Below are positions 7,733 to 15,100 of a DNA stretch of 24,335 nucleotides, one piece after another. Below the pieces are notes generated by a model. That model saw only the letters and a program-made list of their open reading frames with translations. It made no database searches and was not told where the DNA came from. How positions within the stretch are numbered: the first letter of the stretch is position 1; each line of letters opens with the position of its first letter. Source of the stretch: JAGVNX01 sp035290965 (GTDB taxonomy: Archaea > Iainarchaeota > Iainarchaeia > Iainarchaeales > GCA-2688035). The stretch covers positions 1-24,335 of the forward strand of contig DATDTD010000012.1 of the NCBI GenBank assembly GCA_035290965.1, written 5' to 3'. A program made the position numbers and the translations under genes.

Positions 7733-9007
7733 TCAGTTCTTTTGCGTCTGCAAAAGGCTTTTTTCCCCAGGCTTTTTTCCCGCGGAAAAAAGGCTGTTCT
7801 GCTGTTTTCTGCTGTAAAATGACAGCAAGAAAAGTGCCATTACTATTACAATTACTGCGAGAATTATTCCCCCCAGGAAAATGTTCCCTCCAAGGATTGC
7901 GAATGCTGTTCCCGCAATTGCCTGAAACGGGTTTCTTGCCTGGAATGTTATGGGAACTGAAATGCTCGAGTTTCCGCTGTTAAAGGAAACAGTTCCATTA
8001 ATGTTCTGTGTTATTGCAGAATTTGCAGTTATTGTAAATGCCAGTTCTTTTGTTTCAAATCCATTAAGGAAAATGTTTTGTTCTCCCTGAACTTCCCACA
8101 CATTTGGAAGGCTGAAATCAATGTTTCCCGAAATTGCCTGTCCTGTTTTGTTCTGCAAAGAAACAACTGCAGTGAATTCATTCTGCCTGCCTGAATCATT
8201 TACTACTGCGTTTATTGAAACAAAATCTGAAAGTTTTTGCTGTGCAATTATGCCTGTTTTTTCAGCAAAACTGCATTCAGGGTTTTCAACCGAATAATTC
8301 AGTTCAGTCTGCCCAAGGCCGGTGCTTACAAATATGTTTTCTGTAATAACACTGTTTCTCGGAACTGAAATAAGCCCGGGGTTTACGAACAAGCCGTTTC
8401 CCGAAAGCCTCACTGTTGTCCTGTAATCACTGTAATTTTCAATTGTAATGTCAAAACTGCCAGAATTTCCAATAGAAACCTCTGCTGGAACCAAAACATT
8501 GATGTTTTCACAAAAACTATTATAATTTTGGAAATAGTTTGTTTCCTTTTCATATGTTTGAGTGCCTGAAACAGGCTGTTCTACTATTACATTAAAGGCT
8601 TTTGCCCCGAAATCCTGCAATGTGCAGGTTTTTCCACCCAGAAAATGCCCTCTGAGCTCAATATAAGCGCTTTCAAGGCGTCCTTCATTGTAATTTCCGC
8701 CTGTTGCTTTTACATTAATAATGCCTGTTCCCTGTGAAAGTATTGTCCTGTCGTATCCGTTTGTCTGGACGCTGAAGTTTTGGCTTGAATCAAAGGCATC
8801 TGCAGAATCAATGAAAAACCTTTCTCCTGCAGAGTTTGTTATTGTAAAGCTTTCAATTGCGGTTTTTCCCGCTTCAACCCTGATAGTGCCAGTATTCACT
8901 GTTATGTCGCTGCACTGTGGATTGAGCTGTGTTCCAAAGGCCTGCTGGGTTGCGAAAGAAATGAAAATCAAAACAAGCCCCAATAGAACGAATTTGGGTT
9001 TCATCAT
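7733..9007 (-). CDS. Secreted, C-terminally membrane-anchored Ig-like repeat protein, 424 aa
   Basis: The protein has an N-terminal Sec signal (MMKPKFVLLGLVLIFISFAT, likely cut after QAFG) and several beta-sandwich-like regions with Asn-rich sequons. A transmembrane helix near the C-terminus (LGGIILAVIVIVMALFLLSF) is followed by a short basic cytoplasmic tail. The extracellular part resembles the alpha-galactosidase NEW3/CARDB class of archaeal surface domains (inference). Start choice: a TTG at 9025 is in frame but lies upstream of the expected transcription start of promoter A. ATG 9007 (or 9004) is about 25 nt from the TATA box, so a leaderless message is likely. The last ~20 codons overlap two terminator-like hairpins (7739-7756 and 7772-7792), so the tail may be a read-through extension. 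Function is probably adhesive or structural and is not proven. Confidence 0.8.
   Translation of the reverse strand: MMKPKFVLLGLVLIFISFATQQAFGTQLNPQCSDITVNTGTIRVEAGKTAIESFTITNSAGERFFIDSADAFDSSQNFSVQTNGYDRTILSQGTGIINVKATGGNYNEGRLESAYIELRGHFLGGKTCTLQDFGAKAFNVIVEQPVSGTQTYEKETNYFQNYNSFCENINVLVPAEVSIGNSGSFDITIENYSDYRTTVRLSGNGLFVNPGLISVPRNSVITENIFVSTGLGQTELNYSVENPECSFAEKTGIIAQQKLSDFVSINAVVNDSGRQNEFTAVVSLQNKTGQAISGNIDFSLPNVWEVQGEQNIFLNGFETKELAFTITANSAITQNINGTVSFNSGNSSISVPITFQARNPFQAIAGTAFAILGGNIFLGGIILAVIVIVMALFLLSFYSRKQQNSLFSAGKKPGEKSLLQTQKN
7739..7792 (-). terminator. Two hairpins inside the 3' coding end of the 7733 gene
   Basis: CTTTTGC-GTCT-GCAAAAG (7739-7756) and CTTTTTTCC-CGC-GGAAAAAAG (7772-7792) form 7- and 9-bp stems within the last codons of the gene. 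They match the hairpin style of the intergenic terminators at 7445 and 11392. They may act as an intragenic attenuator before the 42-aa ORF; this is inference. Confidence 0.35.
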
Positions 9008-9019
9008 ACAGATTGGGGC

Positions 9020-9077
9020 GCCCAAAGTATATAAACATTTCCCGAGTTAACGGTATCAAGTTAACGTTTTTAAAGGG
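9020..9077 (-). promoter_or_regulatory. Shared promoter/operator, copy A
   Basis: A 58-bp stretch about 90% identical to 11996-12053. On the minus strand it holds GTTAACTTG-ATACC-GTTAACTCG, a direct repeat with 14-bp period. Next come GGGAAA (a possible BRE) and TTTATATA at 9028-9035. The TATA centre is about 25 nt from ATG 9007. It controls the 9007->7552 unit. The paired GTTAACT boxes look like a binding site for a dimeric regulator or an activator upstream of TFB. Confidence 0.7.
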
Positions 9078-9095
9078 TGTGGTTTGGGTTGTTGT

Positions 9096-9443
9096 TTATT
9101 CAAGGGCAAGTGTTAGTTTTAATGCCTTGTTTATTTTTTCCATTGTTTCAGGCTTTAAAGTGCCGGCTTCTTTTAGTATCCTGTCTTCTATTGAGATTGT
9201 TCTTATTTGGTTGCATAAAACCGCACTTTTTTCCTGGAGGCCTGATTCTTCTGGGAGAATTGTTGGTTCTGTAGAATATTCTTTGCCTGAAATTTTGGTT
9301 GTAAGCGGCACTATTATTGTTGTCGGGCTGAACTGGTTTGCAATATTATTCTGGACTACTACGCAGGGCCTTATTTTTCCCTGTTCCGGGCCTCTTGTTG
9401 GCTCAAGATTGACAAGAACAATGTCTCCTCTTTTAATAGTCAT
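9096..9443 (-). CDS. MazF/PemK-family mRNA interferase toxin
   Basis: A 115-residue toxin of the MazF/PemK fold, an endoribonuclease that cleaves mRNA when not bound by its antitoxin. Family signatures are MTIKRGDIVLVNLEPTRGPE at the N-terminus, KIRPCVVVQNN, TTIIVPLTTK and a C-terminal ALCNQIRTISIEDRI segment carrying the conserved Q-x-R-T. ATG 9443 was chosen because it gives the canonical MazF N-terminus and overlaps the antitoxin end by 11 nt (ATGACTATTAA), indicating translational coupling. The longer reading from 9470 adds nine residues not typical of the family. The gene ends 18 bp from shared promoter A. The family call is firm; cleavage specificity cannot be read from sequence. Confidence 0.92.
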   Translation of the reverse strand: MTIKRGDIVLVNLEPTRGPEQGKIRPCVVVQNNIANQFSPTTIIVPLTTKISGKEYSTEPTILPEESGLQEKSAVLCNQIRTISIEDRILKEAGTLKPETMEKINKALKLTLALE

Positions 9444-9708
9444 CCAAAAACCTGTTTGCTTCTTTGTCAAGGGCTTCCCATTCTTTGTTTATCTGCCTGT
9501 GCAGTTCAGCGTATTTTGAATAATATTCCTTCATTTCCTCTTCCAGATGCATTCTTGCCAATTCCTTTGCTGCCTTTTCTATTACTATTTTTTCACCCTC
9601 AATCTTTACAATTGCCTTATCTCTCGGGTTTATTCCCTTTTTCTCGCGGATTATTTTCGGAATAGTAATCTGTCCCCTGTCTCCCACAACAACAATGCTT
9701 TCGTACAA
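9433..9708 (-). CDS. AbrB/MazE-family antitoxin (SpoVT-AbrB fold)
   Basis: A 91-residue antitoxin that neutralises the MazF-like toxin and usually represses its own promoter. The N-terminal half (VVVGDRGQITIPKIIREKKG, then INPRDKAIVKIEGEKIVIEK) is the swapped-hairpin AbrB DNA-binding domain. The C-terminal half is a charged helix ending RFLDDY, which would wrap the toxin. The start codon is TTG at 9706-9708. It is supported by a strong Shine-Dalgarno GAGGTGAT ending 5 nt upstream and by the domain beginning right there. A perfect inverted repeat sits just upstream at the expected transcription start. The pairing with the overlapping MazF gene is clear. Confidence 0.92.
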   Translation of the reverse strand: MYESIVVVGDRGQITIPKIIREKKGINPRDKAIVKIEGEKIVIEKAAKELARMHLEEEMKEYYSKYAELHRQINKEWEALDKEANRFLDDY

Positions 9709-9730
9709 AAAATCACCTCAAATGCCAAAT

Positions 9731-9771
9731 ATGAATAATACATACTTATTCATGCCAAAGCATATTTAAAA
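9731..9771 (-). promoter_or_regulatory. mazEF-type promoter with inverted-repeat operator
   Basis: ATGAATAA-TACATAC-TTATTCAT (9731-9753) is a perfect 8-bp inverted repeat with 7-nt spacer, flanked on both sides by a GCCAAA direct repeat. On the minus strand a TTTAAATAT TATA box at 9763-9771 puts the transcript start around 9743, inside the repeat. AbrB-type antitoxins commonly bind such sites to autoregulate. The remaining gap up to 9900 holds T-rich sequence and no gene. Confidence 0.6.
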
Positions 9772-9900
9772 TATTGCAGTCTGCCTGTTTTGAGTTAAAA
9801 AAAAAGCTGTTTTTTTTCAGGCAAATCTGAAGGCTTATTTTCAGCTTTAAATGAGTTTAATGGCGTTTTTGCTCTGAAGCCTGTTTTTCCTTCTGTGTCT

Positions 9901-11148
9901 TCAGGGGCTGACACAAATTCCTTCTGTGCATGTTGCTCCGTTGGAGCAATCGCTGCTGCTCAAGCAGGCAGGAGTTCCGTCCCAGCCTGCAAGGCGCGCC
10001 ATTAAAACCCATGTTGCTTTTCCAAGCCTTAACGCGCCAACTTCGCCTATGTGGTCGCCGTCATCAGTCTGACTAAAACCAAGGTTCACTAGATTGTCGG
10101 GATGAATCTGGGGATAAACATAGATAGTGTTCCAAGTTTTTGTGTATTCTTCACCGGAATCATTGTGAGTCAGAATATCGGCATAATCAAAAAGTATCCT
10201 GCTGCTGTCCCTGCTTACAAAATCCCGTATATATTCGTGCTTCAGGTGTCTTTGATAACCCGGTTCTCCTGTATAACCGTCAACCGGCCCTGTTGTAAAA
10301 AGAACTTTTGTTCCCAAATTATTCTGCCTTGCATAATCCATATAGCCTTGGGTCGCATTAAGATAGGTGTCCATATTGACGCTGTTGCCTGTCAATGCAT
10401 AATCCTCTGCATCAAGGCCCCAGGGCAGATTTCCTTCAGGGCCCTCTACTGAAGAGCCGTACCAGTGAACATTAAACACTGGGTCTAATCCTGCAGGAGT
10501 GCCGGATGTCGATGTCATGTCCCAGCACCATCCAAAGCCTATTGCCGCGATTTCCAGGTTGTTTGCGCTTGAATAAGCGATATGGTTTTTTATCAAGTGA
10601 TTTTTTGCCGGGTTTGCAAACCATGCTGCTTCTCCGGTGCTCCCGCTCCAGCCGCCTGTATCATTCCGCACATATCCGCTGATTCGCAAAGCGTCTTCCC
10701 TGTAAGGCGCAGGGCCTCCGCTTTCAGTTATGAAGGCAGGAAACTTCGGGTCCTGCTGATACAGGTATTTTAGGCCGTTTCTATAGCCTCTTGAATGCGA
10801 CTCGCCCGGAAGGTTAAACCACATTTTTTTTACTTCCTTCATGTAAAACTCGGGTATTTTATCGTACATGCCGACTGATGAGCTGTTAATTACAAGAAAG
10901 CATGGGTCGGGGCAGTCCCCGCAGTTTGCCCCTGTTTTCCATTCTCCTATGTGTGTGAGCAGTGTTGTCATTTGCATTGTGCCTGTTTTCCAGTCTCCAA
11001 TATAACCAAGCAGTGCCGGCATGTCAACGCATGTCTGCGCAAAAGCGTTTCCTGCAAAAAGAACAAGGAAAACAATGACAATCAGGAACCGCAGGTTAAC
11101 ACTTTTTTTTTGAAAGTTCTGCAAAGCGCCCTGTGCTTTTGAATGCAT
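9901..11148 (-). CDS. Secreted SGNH/GDSL-like hydrolase with N-terminal WKTG repeats
   Basis: A 415-residue secreted protein. A long n-region and hydrophobic core (LRFLIVIVFLVLFAGNAFA) form a Sec signal cut near residue 37. Two 11-residue repeats follow, LLGYIGDWKTG (46-56) and LLTHIGEWKTG (63-73), then CGDCPDPC. These resemble the small dockerin-like modules of archaeal surface proteins, which more usually sit at C-termini. The catalytic region has PGESHSRG (Ser117 as SGNH block I nucleophile) and, near the C-terminus, DDGDHIGEVGALRLG (Asp363/His366 as DxxH block V), fitting an esterase/acylhydrolase. A Cys-rich motif (CSNGATCTEGIC) ends the protein. A TATATATAT box at 11178-11188 gives a short leader. 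The SGNH assignment is moderate; the substrate may be an acylated surface glycan (inference). Confidence 0.75.
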   Translation of the reverse strand: MHSKAQGALQNFQKKSVNLRFLIVIVFLVLFAGNAFAQTCVDMPALLGYIGDWKTGTMQMTTLLTHIGEWKTGANCGDCPDPCFLVINSSSVGMYDKIPEFYMKEVKKMWFNLPGESHSRGYRNGLKYLYQQDPKFPAFITESGGPAPYREDALRISGYVRNDTGGWSGSTGEAAWFANPAKNHLIKNHIAYSSANNLEIAAIGFGWCWDMTSTSGTPAGLDPVFNVHWYGSSVEGPEGNLPWGLDAEDYALTGNSVNMDTYLNATQGYMDYARQNNLGTKVLFTTGPVDGYTGEPGYQRHLKHEYIRDFVSRDSSRILFDYADILTHNDSGEEYTKTWNTIYVYPQIHPDNLVNLGFSQTDDGDHIGEVGALRLGKATWVLMARLAGWDGTPACLSSSDCSNGATCTEGICVSP

Positions 11149-11177
11149 TTTAAACCAGACAAATAATCGCTTTTCCC

Positions 11178-11188
11178 ATATATATATT
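11178..11188 (-). promoter_or_regulatory. TATA box of the SGNH-like hydrolase gene
   Basis: Alternating ATATATATATA centred about 35 nt from ATG 11148. Unlike the neighbouring genes, this promoter lacks the GTTAACT boxes, so it is probably regulated independently. Confidence 0.45.
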
Positions 11189-11291
11189 TGTTTGATTTTT
11201 GTTTTTTTATCTTGTTTTCTTTTTCAGCCTTCCGGCTGTTTGAGGTAAAGGCATTCAAAAATTAGCAGGATTTTTTCTGTAATTAAAAGGC

Positions 11292-11319
11292 AAAAGCCCT
11301 GCCTTTCGGCAGGGCTTTT
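11292..11319. terminator. Strong 12-bp terminator hairpin
   Basis: A perfect 12-bp stem AAAAGCCCTGCC/GGCAGGGCTTTT with a TTTC loop. It lies between repeat R2 and the hydrolase promoter and can end transcription in either direction, since both sides finish in T-runs. Confidence 0.65.
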
Positions 11320-11337
11320 TCGAAGAGTTTTTCCCCG

Positions 11338-11383
11338 CAATGTCAAGCGTCAGACTTCTTTTATGTTTCTTTGCTTGACATTG
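11338..11383. repeat. Conserved 3' inverted-repeat element, copy R2
   Basis: A perfect 11-bp inverted repeat (CAATGTCAAGC ... GCTTGACATTG) around a 24-nt loop. It matches R1 at 7475-7523 in stem, loop and flank. The loop differs from R1 by only a few bases and a one-base length change. It lies just past the 3' hairpin of the 11431 gene. Confidence 0.75.
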
Positions 11384-11391
11384 TGCCAAGG

Positions 11392-11411
11392 CTTTTTGCG
11401 CAAGCAAAAAG
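11392..11411 (-). terminator. Terminator hairpin after the 11431 gene
   Basis: CTTTTTGC-GCAA-GCAAAAAG, an 8-bp stem 20 nt past the stop of the minus-strand gene. Its place relative to R2 mirrors the hairpin at 7530-7549 relative to R1. Confidence 0.5.
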
Positions 11412-11430
11412 GCTTTTTTCAGGAATTGTT

Positions 11431-11913
11431 TCAGCGCACTGTTACTATGTGCTGCCCTTTAATTGTCTGTTCTGTAGTGTGGCCTTCGAACATGTAAATT
11501 CCGTAGAATGTTCCTTTGCCTGCGCTTGCCGGGCTTGTCAGAACATAGGTATAGGTTGTCCTTGAAGCATCCTGTATTAACACCCATCTTATGTGCCCTG
11601 CATATGCGGTGCTTCCAGTGCCGGCGTCTTTGACTGTCCAGCCGCTTGGAATTATTTCATCGATTGCATAGAATGTATGGTTATTGCCCGGGCTTATTGT
11701 GAGAGTTACTGTTACGTCGCTTCCTGCTTCAATGCTTGAAGAAGAAAAGCTTCTCTTAATTGCGTCCGGAGCCCCGAAGTAGCCTGTATTTGACAGTGTT
11801 ATTGCCCATGCCTGGCTTAAGGCAAGGAATATTGCAGCAAAAAGAATTACGCTGCCTGCAATGCGGCTGTAATTTGGGCCGCTGTTTGTTTTGTGCTGAT
11901 GATTGGCTTTCAT
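11431..11913 (-). CDS. Small secreted beta-sandwich (DUF11-like) protein, 160 aa
   Basis: A secreted protein with a membrane-spanning signal (SVILFAAIFLALSQAWA, likely cut near residue 37). A single domain follows, with IDEIIPSGWTVKDAG, TAYAGHIRWVLIQDASRTTY and KGTFYGIYMFEG segments, matching the general pattern of DUF11/CARDB-like extracellular domains. It has no C-terminal anchor, unlike the 7733 protein under the same type of promoter. The start ATG 11913 has a Shine-Dalgarno AGGGGGA 6 nt upstream. That site is overlapped by the stop of a short upstream ORF (11924-11983). In many archaeal surface proteins this kind of domain precedes WKxG repeats. Here those repeats begin the next gene, so the two could once have been one protein; that is inference. 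Confidence 0.75.
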   Translation of the reverse strand: MKANHQHKTNSGPNYSRIAGSVILFAAIFLALSQAWAITLSNTGYFGAPDAIKRSFSSSSIEAGSDVTVTLTISPGNNHTFYAIDEIIPSGWTVKDAGTGSTAYAGHIRWVLIQDASRTTYTYVLTSPASAGKGTFYGIYMFEGHTTEQTIKGQHIVTVR

Positions 11914-11923
11914 AAAATTCCCC

Positions 11924-11983
11924 CTAAATATGCCTGCTCACCTTGCTTTTATTTGTTTGCAAGGCAGGCTTTTGGTTAATCAT
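11924..11983 (-). CDS. Leaderless upstream ORF / leader peptide, 19 aa
   Basis: ATG 11983 lies at exactly the same distance from the TATA box (about 25 nt) as the real start codon of the 7733 gene does in promoter A, so ribosomes should meet it first. It encodes MINQKPALQTNKSKVSRHI, and its TAG stop overlaps the start of the AGGGGGA ribosome site of the 160-residue protein. The arrangement suggests translational coupling or a regulatory leader peptide. It may also be a relic of an ancestral leaderless gene. Its translation is not proven. Confidence 0.4.
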   Translation of the reverse strand: MINQKPALQTNKSKVSRHI

Positions 11984-11995
11984 ATGTATTGGGTT

Positions 11996-12053
11996 GCCCA
12001 AAGTATATAAACATTTCCCAAGTTAACGGTAATAAGTTAATATTCTTAAAGGG
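11996..12053 (-). promoter_or_regulatory. Shared promoter/operator, copy B
   Basis: The counterpart of copy A (9020-9077), with about 6 differences in 58 bp. The 24-nt block from GCCC through the TATA box to TTTCCC is identical. On the minus strand it shows the paired TTAACTT boxes with 14-bp period, then GGGAAATG and TTTATATA (12004-12011). It drives the leaderless upstream ORF and the 11913 gene. Confidence 0.7.
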
Positions 12054-12131
12054 GCTGTTTGCGCTTTCTGCATTTTCTGTTTAATTGTAAAAACAAAAAT
12101 GCTCAAATCAACCCAGGTTGCCATTAACGGT

Positions 12132-15100
12132 TTATCCAGTTGTTTTGCAGCAAACAGCTGTTCCGCCCCAGAACGGCATTTTGAAATTGCAGTTTTTTTT
12201 GTTTACTGTGAACCATTCCCATGTTTTTGCTTCCTTGCACAAATCATTGTTTTTTCTTGTGCAGGCTTCCAATCCTGTTTCTCCGCCGGCAACCTTTTCT
12301 TCCGTGCATTCAGCCAAATAGCATCCTTGAATTCCTTCTGTGTTTGTTGCACAGGAACTGTTTGCAAGAACATCAGTGCATCTTTGCTCTTCACTCCAAG
12401 CGCCTTCTGCATTGCATTCCTTGAACTTATTGTTCAGCAAATCAGTGCAAACAACTGCATTTGTAGTGCATTCCAGGCACGCTCCGTTTGAACAGCTGTT
12501 TGGGCATTCCCGCTCTATCCATCCCGTGCCGTCTTCCTTGCATGTTTTAAGAACATTTTCTTGACATTCTGCTGCTGCCGGAGTGCATTCTTCAATAGTT
12601 CCCTGTGCCGCCTTTACACAGCCAAGTTCTTTTGCGATTTTTAATGCAAGCCCTGCATTGCGTGTTTTCAGATAGTTTAACAATTCTGTTTCAAATGCAA
12701 TGTCAAGTTTTCCGTAGCGCAATTGTTTTTCAAACAAGTTTTTTGCCATTCCCTTGTTCCGCGTGTTTTCTGTCAAATAATTGAATAATTCTCCAAAGAG
12801 TTCTGCGCTTAATGCAACAGGTTCTGTGCCCGCATCAAAGATGTTCAAAATTGTTTGCCCGCATTCTGCGCTAGCTTTTGGGTTTTCTGTCCTGTTATCA
12901 CAATCGCCATAATCTTTTGCCGGATTGAATTCTATTGCAATGTTTCTTGCAAGCCCAGGGTTGATTGGAACCAGATAGTTTATTGTTTGTTGTTGTGTTT
13001 CGCTTGAAATTCCTGCAGTGTATTGTTCTTTTGATAATTCTATTGCCAGGCTTTTGTTCCTGCCAAAGCCTTCAAGCAAAAAATTTGCTGTTTCTTGCAA
13101 TAATTCTTCCGAAAGCGCTTTTTCCGCGCTCGGCCGGAAATCTGAGAGTGTTTCAACAGTGCATTCTTTAATGGCTTTTTCTACAGCAACAGCTTCTCCG
13201 CATTTTAGTTCTTTTGCAACCTTTAAAGCCAAGGCGCGGTTTCTTGTTTTTAAATAATCCACAAGTCCTGTTTGCCATGCAGTATCAAGCCCCTGCAATT
13301 TTAATTGTTTTTCAAACAAGTTTTTTGCCATGCCTTTGTTTCGTGCATTTGCAGCCGAATAATCTATTAGTTCGTTAAACAAATCAGTGCTTAATGCAAC
13401 CGGCTCTGTGCTTGGGTCAAAAACATTTAAAACAGTTTGCCAACATTCTGCAGCGGATTTTGGGTTTTCTTTTCTTGTATCGCAATCGCCATAATCTTTT
13501 GCCGGATTAAAGGCAATCGCAATATTGCGGGCTAAACCCGGATTGGTTGCAAGCAGGTAATCTATTACATTTTGTTGTGTTTCCGCTGCAATGCCTTCTT
13601 GGAATTGGCTTTCCAAAAGCGTTTTTGTTAAATCCTTTTTTTTGCTGCCGTCAAGCAAATAGTTTGCTGTTTCATTGAATAATTCTTCTGATAATACTCT
13701 TGCTTGCACAGGCGCAAATTCTTCAATTGAACCAAGAGTGCATTCTGCCGCTTCGGCACCAGAGCATGTTTGCAGGCTTGTTTCAGAAAACTCTTGCGAT
13801 TTTTCCTGTATTTCTTTTGACAATTCCCTTTCATTCCAGGCAAATTTTGTTGCGCCGTTTTTTGTTATAACACAGATTTTTTTTTCTGCAACCAAATTGA
13901 AAACGCTTTGGATAGAACTTACTGAGTTTTCAGGGCTTGTTTCCAGGGCAATTGTCTGTGTGTCATTTGCAGTTGCATTTTCTGTTGCAAAAACGCTTCC
14001 CGTTGAACAGGTTTTCAATGTCAGATTTTGGTTTTGCGGAACATAAAAAATTGTGCTGTAAAAAGTCTTGTAGGTTCCTGCGCTTTTTGCAACTAAAAAG
14101 GATTTTCCTGTTCCCAAAGAACAGCTTTCCTGTTTTTTGTCAAAATCAAAATATGGCAAAGCGTTTCCTTCTGAATCAATGCAATCCTGTTCAGAGCCAA
14201 ATGCCTGCCAGGTTGTTGCGTTTTCAGTGCTTGGAACAAAATCCTGTTCATTGCTTAATAATTTGAATGACAATCCGGCAGTTGCTGTTGACGGATTAAA
14301 AACTCCGAGGGCTTGTACTGGATTGCTTGGATAAAAATCAATTGTTTCTGCCTTGTTTGCTATTTGCAACACGAGGCTTCTTGTATCCCCGGCATTCAAT
14401 GTTTCAAAATCATTGATTGTATTTGCTGAAACTGTTTTGCTTCCTGTATTGCTTTTAGTGGAATATTCCCCAGATATCAGGATTGGAGTGCCTGTGTTGT
14501 CAAATTTTGTTCCGTAGCCCTGCCTGCCGTTTGCAGTTCCAATGTTTCCGTTTATCGGCAAAAAATAAAACGGGTTTTGTTCTTCTGGGTCTGAAACTTT
14601 TTCAAGTTTTACAGTAATTGTTGCATTCGGCTCTCCCGTGTTTGTGAACAAAAATCCGTTCATTTCATTGTCGCCATTGATTTCCACTGTGACATTATAT
14701 TTTCCGCTTGAAATGTTTTCCGGAGAAAATTTTATTTTGTCCTGCAGCAAGTATTTGCCCAATGCTGCTGTTCCTGAATCAAACCAGCTCGGCGCCTCAA
14801 CAAATTCCTGTTCGCCTGCAAAGTCCTGCAAAAAGCTTGAATTGAAAGAATCTCCGATAATGTTTGCAGTGAAACTGTTCACCTGTGGATTTGAATCTCC
14901 TAAAATGTTGTGCAGTTTTTTCATCAATGTAATTGTAAACTGCACTGGGTCGCAGTAAATGCTTTCGCATGCGTTTTCAGGCAATTGGTTTTCTGCTTCT
15001 CCCCAGTTCCAGTAAAACCGCACTTTCGGCAGTGCGGCTTCTCCAGTCAGGCCTTTTTCCCCTGAAACAGTCGTGCATTCTGCCGAAGTTTCTGCGCTTT

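Noticed and set aside
9008..9025. TTG 9025 as start of the 7733 gene
   Set aside because: It lies between the TATA box and the expected transcript start; ATG 9007 has the same TATA spacing as the ATG in promoter B.
9013..9519. A 168-codon plus-strand frame across promoter A and MazF
   Set aside because: Antisense to a clear MazF/PemK gene and to a conserved promoter; no supporting ribosome site.
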